Shown piece by piece: positions 1 to 5,788 of a stretch of DNA of 5,788 bases. Below the pieces are notes generated by a model. That model saw nothing but the letters and a program-made list of their open reading frames with translations, did not search any database and was not told the DNA's origin. How positions within the stretch are numbered: position 1 is the stretch's first letter; each line of letters starts with the position of its first letter. Source of the stretch: Pseudomonadota bacterium (lineage in GTDB: Bacteria > Pseudomonadota > Alphaproteobacteria > Azospirillales > Azospirillaceae). The stretch spans positions 1-5,788 of the forward strand of contig JAEZHQ010000615.1 in the NCBI GenBank assembly GCA_023416455.1, given 5' to 3'. The position numbers were made by a program, and so were the translations under genes.

Positions 1-80
1 TCCACAGCCTCCACAGATATGGGCCGACATACCCGGAATTCTCTTTCCGGCAGAGTTCATGCGCCAAGAATTCATCCGTT

Positions 81-398
81 GTGCGCTCCGATTTCGAACG
101 GCGCACCACATTGGTGAAGGGTTGCAAGATAGTGTCCGAGGACGTGGTGGATTTCCGCGCCGTGGAGGACTGCATTCGCGACCTATGCGACCGCTTCAAC
201 GTGATGACCGTGGGGATCGTCCCGCACCTTGCCCACTCCACCCTGAACGCGCTGAGCGAGGATGGCTATCCGACGGTGGCGCTGCGCCAGGGATGGGTGC
301 CGATGGCCCCCGCCATCAAGGATCTGGAGCGCGTCACCAACAGTCACCGGTTCCAGCACGGTGAGCATGACGTGCTGCGCGGCCCTTACCACAGATGA
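81..398 (+). pseudogene. Phage terminase large subunit remnant (nuclease-domain fragment)
   Basis: This encodes about 105 residues resembling the C-terminal nuclease part of HK97-type (Terminase_1/YmfN-like) large terminases, the motors that cut and package phage DNA. The matching run starts at VVDFRAVEDCIRDLCDRF (residues 22-39) and continues through an EDGYP segment, the RQGW.PMAPAIKDLER block and a final QHGEHDVLR (recognised from memory). Intact proteins have several hundred residues. The ATPase domain is absent and similarity stops at VLR, where the family normally continues with a Trp and an N-x-A-V-like stretch; here five unrelated residues lead to a TGA. Residue 47 is Val where relatives usually carry an acidic residue. 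The frame starts with GTG at 81 but is open back to base 3, so the left boundary is arbitrary; the residues before about 20 do not look like terminase. GC is near 60% (73 of 120 bases at 121-240), lower than the kinase and gat genes. It is probably non-functional. Confidence 0.72.
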
Positions 399-525
399 GG
401 CGTTTCCGTCCGTGAACGTCCGCCAGCAGCGGCGCCAATCCGCTGAAAAATGTGGGATAAACCGTGGGGCAAGCTCCCCGCCTGGAGAGAACCGCTTTCG
501 TTTTCAAGGACTTGCGGGGAAAGGG

Positions 526-619
526 TGGCGGAGGGGATGGGATTCGAACCCACGATAGGAGTTTAAGCTCCTATAACGGTTTAGCAAACCGCCGCCTTCA
601 GCCTCTCGGCCACCCCTCC
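526..619 (-). tRNA. tRNA-Ser (anticodon GCU)
   Basis: A complete class II tRNA reads on the - strand. The acceptor arm GGAGGGG (619-613) pairs with CCCCTCC (536-530), followed by discriminator G (529) and a genomically encoded CCA (528-526). The anticodon GCT lies at 585-583 in a TTGCTAA loop closed by a five-base-pair GCGGT/ACCGT stem. A long variable arm with a GGAG/CTCC stem is typical of serine tRNAs, and the T loop is the standard TTCGAAT with a GTGGG/CCCAT stem. The total is 94 nt including CCA. It decodes AGC/AGU serine codons. It stands alone, with its own promoter upstream and a phage gene remnant beyond its 3' end. I see no convincing terminator with a T-tract after it. Confidence 0.97.
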
Positions 620-627
620 AACCGGGC

Positions 628-646
628 CGGCGCCTTGTGGGCGCCG
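628..646 (-). repeat. Hairpin in the tRNA-Ser leader
   Basis: A seven-base-pair inverted repeat, CGGCGCC (628-634) and GGCGCCG (640-646), closes a five-base loop. It lies between the predicted tRNA transcription start and the mature 5' end, so it would be in the precursor removed by RNase P. It may be only a structural feature of the leader. It has no T-tract and is not a terminator. Confidence 0.5.
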
Positions 647-659
647 CTGGCGTGGGTGC

Positions 660-688
660 GTTCTAGCGGTCCGGCCGGAGCCTGTCAA
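660..688 (-). promoter_or_regulatory. Promoter of tRNA-Ser (sigma-70 type)
   Basis: On the - strand a perfect -35 box TTGACA (688-683) is followed after exactly 17 bases by TAGAAC (665-660), which matches the TATAAT consensus at four of six positions. This predicts transcription starting near 653, about 34 bases before the mature tRNA 5' end. The sequence just upstream of the -35 box (689-706) is A/T-rich compared with its surroundings and could act as an UP-like element, as is common for stable RNA promoters. The transcription start is inferred. Confidence 0.75.
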
Positions 689-690
689 CG

Positions 691-748
691 TTTACGCAAA
701 AAGAATCTCGTGGTAGGTATGTGTGATAAATATGCGTAAAATTTTATC
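691..748. promoter_or_regulatory. Inverted repeats in an A/T-rich divergent intergenic region
   Basis: TTTACGCA (691-698) and TGCGTAAA (733-740) form a perfect 8-bp inverted repeat whose arms are 42 bp apart centre to centre, roughly four helical turns. A second pair, GATAAA (725-730) and TTTATC (743-748), overlaps the right arm. The region is much richer in A/T than the genes on either side. It lies between the -35 box of the tRNA-Ser promoter, two bases to the left, and the small gene beginning at 782 or 818. This layout would suit an operator bound by a dimeric regulator, or simply the promoter of the small gene. A TAAAAT at 737-742 could serve as a -10 box, but it has no matching -35 box. 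Function is inferred. Confidence 0.35.
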
Positions 749-781
749 GACTTTTTAGCCAGCTGGGGTTATTCTGCAACC

Positions 782-1054
782 GTGACGGACAAGAAACCAT
801 CCGTGCCGGGGGATATCATGAGCCTTTCACGCCGCTGCGCCGAAACGCTGATCGACCTGGTCGAGATCAAGCTGAGCTGCCTTGAGATCACCGACCGCGA
901 GGACATGCGCGAAAAGGAACTCCTGATGCGCTGCGTCCAGGAGTTGAACGCCGAGCTGCGCGGCGAGAACGGCGCCATGCTCGCCCTCTCCGGCCCCAAG
1001 CGCCGTGGCCGCCGGCCGAAGCACCTGCAATTCCAGGATCTGCACGTCGCCTGA
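782..1054 (+). CDS. Small conserved-looking protein of unknown function, helical with a basic tail
   Basis: This encodes 90 residues from a GTG at 782. A start at ATG 818 (residue 13, leaving 78 residues) is the alternative, and it has the better ribosome binding site: a GGGGG run at 808-812 five bases ahead, while the GTG has no clear one. I do not recognise the family. Residues 13-60 look like one or two amphipathic helices, rich in Leu, Glu and Arg, with Cys at 19, 33 and 51. A Gly/Ala linker follows, then a strongly basic PKRRGRRPKHL at 72-82 that resembles an AT-hook or other nucleic-acid-binding tail. There is no signal peptide or membrane segment, so it is probably cytoplasmic. Codon use is typical of a GC-rich gene, with GC-rich third positions, which supports real coding. 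It has its own A/T-rich upstream region and converges on the kinase gene across 47 bases. Any DNA-binding role is speculative. Confidence 0.75.
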   Translation: MTDKKPSVPGDIMSLSRRCAETLIDLVEIKLSCLEITDREDMREKELLMRCVQELNAELRGENGAMLALSGPKRRGRRPKHLQFQDLHVA

Positions 1055-1077
1055 CCGGCCGCTCCCGGGACGGCCGG
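1055..1077 (+). terminator. Strong GC hairpin between convergent genes, possible bidirectional terminator
   Basis: CCGGCCG (1055-1061) pairs perfectly with CGGCCGG (1071-1077) around a nine-base loop, starting directly after the stop codon of the small gene. The 47-base gap to the convergent kinase gene is a natural place for termination in both directions. No T-tract follows on either strand, so if it terminates transcription it is not a classical intrinsic terminator. Confidence 0.4.
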
Positions 1078-1101
1078 GGCCGACCAGCACCAACGCCCCG
1101 A

Positions 1102-3222
1102 TCAGGAAACCGGCAGGCCGGCGCCTTCCGCCGCCGCCCTATCGGACGCCGGTGCTGCGGGGGGCGGTGCTGAGGGGGGCGGTGCTGCGGGGGCCGGCGC
1201 CGGGGCCGTGCGCGGCAGGCGCAGGGTGAAGCGGGCTCCCTGGCCCAGAGTCGACCGCACCGTCACCGAACCGCCCAGCACGCCGTTGACCGTGTTGAAC
1301 ACGATGTGAAGGCCAAGGCCCGAGCCTCCCTCGCCGCGCTTGGTCGTGAAGAAGGGTTCGAACACCCTGGGCAGATGGTCCGGCGCGATGCCGATGCCGT
1401 CGTCGGCGAAGTCGAGGACGAGCCACGCCTCCCCCTCCGGCCGCACGGTGATGCGGATCGTTCCGGCCTCGCCGTCCCCATAGGCGTGGACCAGGGCGTT
1501 GATGACCAGATTGGTCAGCACCTGGCTCAGCGCGCCGGGGTAGCTGTCCATGGACAGGCTCTCCGGGCAGTCCACCTCCACCGCCAGCCGCGTGCGCTTC
1601 AGGCGGGGGCGCAGGGAGAAGAGGACCTCCTCGATGTAGACGCCCAGCTCGAACACCCGCCGCTCGCCCGAGGTCTGGTCCACCGCAACCTGCTTGAAGC
1701 TCTGCACCAGGGCCGCCGCCCGGTTGATGTTGGCGACCAGCAGCCTGGTCCCCTCGCCCACATTGTCCAGATAGTCCGCCATCACCGACCGGCGCAGCGT
1801 TCCGGCGGCGAAATGCTCGCGCAGGAGGCGGGTCTGCTCGCCGATGTGGCTGGCGGCGGTAAGGCCGATGCCGATGGGGGTGTTGATCTCGTGCGCCACC
1901 CCGGCCACCAGTTGCCCCAGGGAGGCCATGGTCTCGGCCTGGATCAGGCTCTCCTGGGCGGCGCGCAGTTCGCCGAGCGCGCGCTCCGCCTCCTCCTTGG
2001 CGGCGGTGATGGCGGCCTCGGCCACCTTGCGGCCGGTGATGTCGTAGAGCCAGGTGAGCAGGGCCGCCTCGCCGTCCAGCTCGATCACGCTCCAGGAGGA
2101 CAGAACCCAGCGGACCGTGCCGTCGGCGCGGCGGAATCGGATCTCGGCGTCGCGGAACGGACCCTCCCGCTCCAGACGCTCGATCAGCGCCTCGCGGTCC
2201 GCCGGATCCTCGTAGAGCAGCGGAGTCGGCGTGTGCATCAGCTCCTCGCGGGAGCGGCCGAAGATCGTCGCCGAGCGCGCGTTGCAGAACAGCCATCGCC
2301 CGTCGCGGTGGGTGATGTTCACCGCGATGGGGCTGGCCTCCAGGATCTCCCGCAAGTGCCGCTCTCCGGCGCGCAGCCGTTCCTCCTGGCGCCGCCGCTC
2401 GGTGATGTCGGTCATGATGCCGACGTAGCGCACCGCCCGGCCCTCGCCGTCGCGAATCGCCCGGCCCCTGGCGCTGATCCACATCCAGCCGCCGTCGGCG
2501 CGACTCAGCCGGTAGTCGTAGGGATCGTCCGCGGCCGCGCCGCGCAGGTGGTCCGCGATGTGGCCCAGGACCCGCGCCCGGTCCTCCGGATGCAGGCGCG
2601 CCTCCCAGAAATCCGCCGGCATGGGCGGCGGCTCGTCGTAGCCCAGAAGGCGCGGGAAGCTGTCCGACCACCAGCAGGTCCGGCCGGCCAGATCGGCGTC
2701 CCAGACCGCGGCGCCGGTCGCCTCCAGCGCCATCTCCAGCCGCTCGGCAAGGTCGCGGCGGGCGGCGTCCGCCTCCTTCTGCCCGGTCAGGTCGTAGAAC
2801 CAGGTGATGTGGCAGCGTCGGCCGGCATAATCGATCAGCGCCGAGTTCATCAGCCCGCTGCGCAGCCCGCCGTCGCCGCGCCGGAACAGGACCTCCTCCC
2901 CCATCAGCGCGCCGCGGGCGTAGAGGGTGTCGATGATCCGCGCCCGCTCCCCGGAGCGGATGTAGAGCCCTTCGATGCCGTCGCGGCCGAACCCCGCGGC
3001 TCCGGTCCGGAAGCAATCGGCCGCGCTGGCGTTGTGGTAGAGGTTCGTGCCCTCGCGGCTGTTGACGAGCACGGCAACCGGTGCCGCGTCGAGAATGGCG
3101 CGCAGCCGCGCATCGGCTGCGGCGGCGGTCCGCCGCCGGCCGGCACGCCAGCCAACCAGCGCGCCGCCGAGGGCGCCGACACACAAGGCCGCGAGTGTCG
3201 CGGCCAGCGCTTCCGCAATCAT
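1102..3222 (-). CDS. Membrane-anchored sensor histidine kinase with three PAS domains
   Basis: This 706-residue protein should autophosphorylate on histidine and pass the phosphate to an unidentified response regulator. Residues 3-25 form one hydrophobic helix followed by a basic RAGRRR cluster, so it is probably anchored in the inner membrane with almost nothing outside. Three PAS domains follow at about 35-148, 160-278 (PAS_3-like, with a WWSDSFPRLLGYD entry and a TDITERRR exit) and 287-402 (ending in YDITGRK). A short charged coiled coil (403-430) leads to the phosphoacceptor box with His444 in AHEINTP. The ATPase domain shows the N box (Asn571, Asn575), the G1 box DDGIGI (607-612), the FEPFFTTK box (621-628) and the G2 box GSGLGL (633-638), so all catalytic elements look intact. 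The SFKQVAVDQ segment (508-516) is typical of one alphaproteobacterial kinase subfamily. The tail from 672 is Pro/Ala-rich. The start is ATG 3222, preceded by GGGAGG. It lies 77 bases after gatB; no response regulator is in view. The signal sensed is unknown; PAS domains can bind ligands or cofactors. Confidence 0.93.
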   Translation of the reverse strand: MIAEALAATLAALCVGALGGALVGWRAGRRRTAAAADARLRAILDAAPVAVLVNSREGTNLYHNASAADCFRTGAAGFGRDGIEGLYIRSGERARIIDTLYARGALMGEEVLFRRGDGGLRSGLMNSALIDYAGRRCHITWFYDLTGQKEADAARRDLAERLEMALEATGAAVWDADLAGRTCWWSDSFPRLLGYDEPPPMPADFWEARLHPEDRARVLGHIADHLRGAAADDPYDYRLSRADGGWMWISARGRAIRDGEGRAVRYVGIMTDITERRRQEERLRAGERHLREILEASPIAVNITHRDGRWLFCNARSATIFGRSREELMHTPTPLLYEDPADREALIERLEREGPFRDAEIRFRRADGTVRWVLSSWSVIELDGEAALLTWLYDITGRKVAEAAITAAKEEAERALGELRAAQESLIQAETMASLGQLVAGVAHEINTPIGIGLTAASHIGEQTRLLREHFAAGTLRRSVMADYLDNVGEGTRLLVANINRAAALVQSFKQVAVDQTSGERRVFELGVYIEEVLFSLRPRLKRTRLAVEVDCPESLSMDSYPGALSQVLTNLVINALVHAYGDGEAGTIRITVRPEGEAWLVLDFADDGIGIAPDHLPRVFEPFFTTKRGEGGSGLGLHIVFNTVNGVLGGSVTVRSTLGQGARFTLRLPRTAPAPAPAAPPPSAPPPAAPASDRAAAEGAGLPVS
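1151..1195. repeat. 15-bp tandem repeat, three copies, in the kinase 3' end
   Basis: Three head-to-tail copies of a 15-base unit lie at 1151-1165, 1166-1180 and 1181-1195. Copies one and two differ at one base (C or A at unit position 8) and the third differs at its next-to-last base. Because the unit is a multiple of three, copies add or remove five residues without shifting frame. They encode the PPPSA/PPPAA part of the Pro/Ala-rich tail of the histidine kinase. Such repeats tend to vary in copy number by replication slippage. Confidence 0.85.
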
Positions 3223-3227
3223 GAGCC

Positions 3228-3260
3228 CTCCCGCCGGCCCCCAATTGAAACCGGCGGGAG
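3228..3260 (-). promoter_or_regulatory. Perfect hairpin overlapping the ribosome binding site of the kinase gene
   Basis: CTCCCGCCGG (3228-3237) and CCGGCGGGAG (3251-3260) are a perfect 10-bp inverted repeat around a 13-base loop. In the - strand transcript the second arm contains GGGAG (3232-3228) of the kinase Shine-Dalgarno sequence, five bases before its ATG at 3222. When folded, the RBS core would be paired. The element could dampen or control kinase translation, including temperature or factor-dependent opening, or help end the gat transcript. The absence of a following T-tract argues against a standard terminator. The structure is seen; its role is inferred. Confidence 0.6.
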
Positions 3261-3299
3261 AACAAATGCAACGGACTTATCGTCGCGCGGCGGCCCCGC

Positions 3300-4751
3300 T
3301 CAGCCCTTCAGCTTGGCGGTCAGGATCTGGTTGACCAGGGCCGGGTTGGCCTTGCCCTGGGTGGCCTTCATGACCTGGCCGACGAAGAAGCCGAACAGCT
3401 TGTCCTTGCCGGCGCGGAACTCCGCCACCTTGTCGGCGTTGGCGGCCAGCACGGCGTCGATGGAGGACTCGATGGCCCCGCTGTCGGTGACCTGGCGCAG
3501 TCCCTTCTGCTCGACGATGTCCGCCGCCTTGGCCCCGGTCTCGAACATCGCCTCGAACACCTCCTTGGCGATGCGGCCGGAAATGGTGCCGTCGGCGATG
3601 AGGTCGATCAGGCCGCCCAGGTTCCCGGCCGTCACCGGGCTGTCCTCGATCTCTCGGCCGGCCTTGTTGAGATAGCCGAACAGCTCGCCGGTCACCCAGT
3701 TGGCGGCCAGCTTCGGGTCGCGGCCCTTGGCCACCGCCTCGAAATAGTCGGCCTTGGCCTTCTCCGCCACCAGCACGCCGGCGTCGTAGGCCGACAGCTT
3801 GTAGTCGCCGATGAAGCGGGCCTTCTTGTCGTCGGGCAGCTCCGGCAGGGACTTGCGGATGTCCTCGACCCAGGCTTCCTCCAGCTCCAGCGGCAGCAGG
3901 TCGGGGTCGGGGAAGTAGCGGTAGTCGTGCGCCTCCTCCTTGGAGCGCATGGAGCGGGTCACGAAGCGGGTCGTGTCCCACAGCCGCGTCTCCTGGGCGA
4001 TGCTGCCGCCTTCCTCCAGGATCTCGATCTGGCGGCGGGCCTCATACTCGATCGCCTGCATGACGAAGCGGATCGAATTGACGTTCTTGATCTCGCAGCG
4101 CGTGCCGAAGGGCGCCCCCGGCCGGCGCACCGAGACGTTGACGTCGCAGCGCATGGAGCCTTCCTCCATGTTGCCGTCGCAGGTGCCGAGGTAGCGCAGG
4201 ATCGAGCGCAGCTTGCGCAGGTAGGCCCCGGCCTCCTCCGCCGTGCGCATGTCCGGCTCCGACACGATCTCCATCAGCGCCACGCCCGACCGGTTGAGGT
4301 CGATGTAGGTCTTGGACGGGTGCTGGTCGTGCAGCGACTTGCCGGCGTCCTGCTCCAGGTGCAGGCGGGTGATGCCGACGGTGCGGCTGCTGCCGTCGGG
4401 CAGGTCGAGGATGATCTCGCCCCGGCCGACGATGGGCTGGAGATACTGGCTGATCTGGTAGCCCTGCGGCAGGTCGGCGTAGAAGTAGTTCTTGCGGTCG
4501 AACACCGAATGCAGGTTGATCTGCGCCTTCAGCCCCAGGCCGGTGCGCACCGCCTGCTCGACCGCGAAGGCGTTGATGACGGGCAGCATGCCGGGAAAGG
4601 CGGCGTCGACGAAGCTGACCTGGCTGTTCGGCTCGGCGCCGAAATCGGTCGCCGCCCCGGAAAACAGCTTGGATTTGGTGATGACCTGGGCGTGGACCTC
4701 CAGCCCGATCACCATTTCCCAATCGCCCGTCTCGCCCTGGATGTAGGACAT
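3300..4751 (-). CDS. gatB: Aspartyl/glutamyl-tRNA amidotransferase subunit B
   Basis: GatB is the tRNA-binding and kinase-like subunit of cytoplasmic GatCAB. It activates the side-chain carboxylate of Glu-tRNA(Gln) or Asp-tRNA(Asn) with ATP, and ammonia delivered from GatA completes the amide. The 483-residue length is normal for the family. Family motifs appear in order: VIGLEVHAQ (14-22, whose Glu and His lie at the conserved metal site), FDRKNYFYADLPQGYQISQ (84-102), HLEQDAGKS (131-139), DLNRSGVALMEIVSEPD (151-167), MRCDVNVSVR (200-209), KNVNS (222-226) and YRYFPDPDL (277-285). The remaining C-terminal third fits the helical domain plus YqeY-like tail that contacts tRNA. I chose ATG 4751 because a GAGAGAG purine run sits eight bases upstream and MSYIQGETGDWE is a natural GatB beginning; an in-frame GTG at 4760 would add three residues. 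It starts 22 bases after gatA and is surely cotranscribed with it. Nothing looks damaged. Confidence 0.97.
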   Translation of the reverse strand: MSYIQGETGDWEMVIGLEVHAQVITKSKLFSGAATDFGAEPNSQVSFVDAAFPGMLPVINAFAVEQAVRTGLGLKAQINLHSVFDRKNYFYADLPQGYQISQYLQPIVGRGEIILDLPDGSSRTVGITRLHLEQDAGKSLHDQHPSKTYIDLNRSGVALMEIVSEPDMRTAEEAGAYLRKLRSILRYLGTCDGNMEEGSMRCDVNVSVRRPGAPFGTRCEIKNVNSIRFVMQAIEYEARRQIEILEEGGSIAQETRLWDTTRFVTRSMRSKEEAHDYRYFPDPDLLPLELEEAWVEDIRKSLPELPDDKKARFIGDYKLSAYDAGVLVAEKAKADYFEAVAKGRDPKLAANWVTGELFGYLNKAGREIEDSPVTAGNLGGLIDLIADGTISGRIAKEVFEAMFETGAKAADIVEQKGLRQVTDSGAIESSIDAVLAANADKVAEFRAGKDKLFGFFVGQVMKATQGKANPALVNQILTAKLKG

Positions 4752-4759
4752 GGCTTTCA

Positions 4760-4766
4760 CTCTCTC
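4760..4766 (-). promoter_or_regulatory. Ribosome binding site deciding the gatB start
   Basis: The - strand run GAGAGAG (4766-4760) lies eight bases before ATG 4751, a normal spacing for a weak Shine-Dalgarno sequence. The alternative GTG at 4760 overlaps this run and would have only a poor GGA at 4770-4768 ahead of it. This favours the ATG start. Confidence 0.55.
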
Positions 4767-4773
4767 GTCCGGC

Positions 4774-5788
<1,015 letters not shown>

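Noticed and set aside
466..479. GGGG/CCCC hairpin as a terminator for tRNA-Ser
   Set aside because: The stem is only four base pairs, lies about 47 bases past the tRNA and has no adjacent T-tract on the - strand.
1..525. An attachment-site repeat of the tRNA 3' end
   Set aside because: I found no second copy of the tRNA 3' segment in this stretch, so an att site cannot be claimed from the window alone.
464..739. A 91-codon + strand frame across the tRNA
   Set aside because: It runs antisense through the tRNA-Ser gene; the peptide GDGIRTHDRS is the well-known spurious translation of tRNA 3' halves.
3228..3260. The hairpin as a classical intrinsic terminator of gatB
   Set aside because: There is no T-tract after it on either strand, and on the - strand it is followed directly by the kinase start codon.
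1139..3271. A 710-codon - strand frame overlapping the kinase
   Set aside because: It is an out-of-frame shadow with Arg/Pro/Gly-rich sequence and no motifs; the kinase frame holds all the PAS and catalytic motifs.
1306..3675. A 789-codon open frame on the + strand covering the kinase and the end of gatB
   Set aside because: It is antisense to two clearly recognised genes, spans the gap between them, and has low-complexity Arg/Gly/Ala-rich composition. Long antisense frames are expected in DNA of this GC content.

Overview
The window looks like a chromosomal segment of a GC-rich alphaproteobacterium, most likely a Rhodospirillales member near Azospirillum. This assignment is an inference from the very high GC of the coding regions, the style of the GatA/GatB proteins and the PAS-rich histidine kinase; no rRNA or other marker settles it.

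Left part (1-781). A remnant of a phage terminase large subunit lies at about 81-398 on the + strand. It keeps the later part of the nuclease domain and has lost the rest. After 127 bases with no recognisable gene comes tRNA-Ser(GCU) on the - strand (526-619, CCA encoded), with a good sigma-70-type promoter (660-688). A phage gene fragment beside the 3' end of a tRNA gene suggests an old integration locus. The A/T-rich segment at about 690-770 holds a perfect 8-bp inverted repeat and lies between the tRNA promoter and a small + strand gene.

Middle part (782-3222). A 90-residue protein of unknown function (782-1054, +), helical with a basic tail, converges on a 706-residue membrane-anchored sensor histidine kinase with three PAS domains (1102-3222, -). 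A hairpin without a T-tract lies between them. The kinase ends in a Pro/Ala-rich tail encoded by a 15-bp tandem repeat.

Right part (3300-5788, all - strand). gatA (cut by the window edge, about 337 C-terminal residues visible) is followed after 22 bases by complete gatB. With GatC, not in view, they form the tRNA-dependent amidotransferase that converts misacylated Glu-tRNA(Gln) and/or Asp-tRNA(Asn). The kinase gene follows gatB after 77 bases on the same strand. A perfect 10-bp inverted repeat in that gap overlaps the kinase ribosome binding site, which suggests that the kinase's expression could be reduced or controlled even if it shares the gat transcript.

I see no CRISPR array, insertion sequence or wholly new multi-gene system. 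The items most worth a second look are the RBS-covering hairpin, the phage remnant at the tRNA, and the inverted repeats ahead of the unknown small gene.
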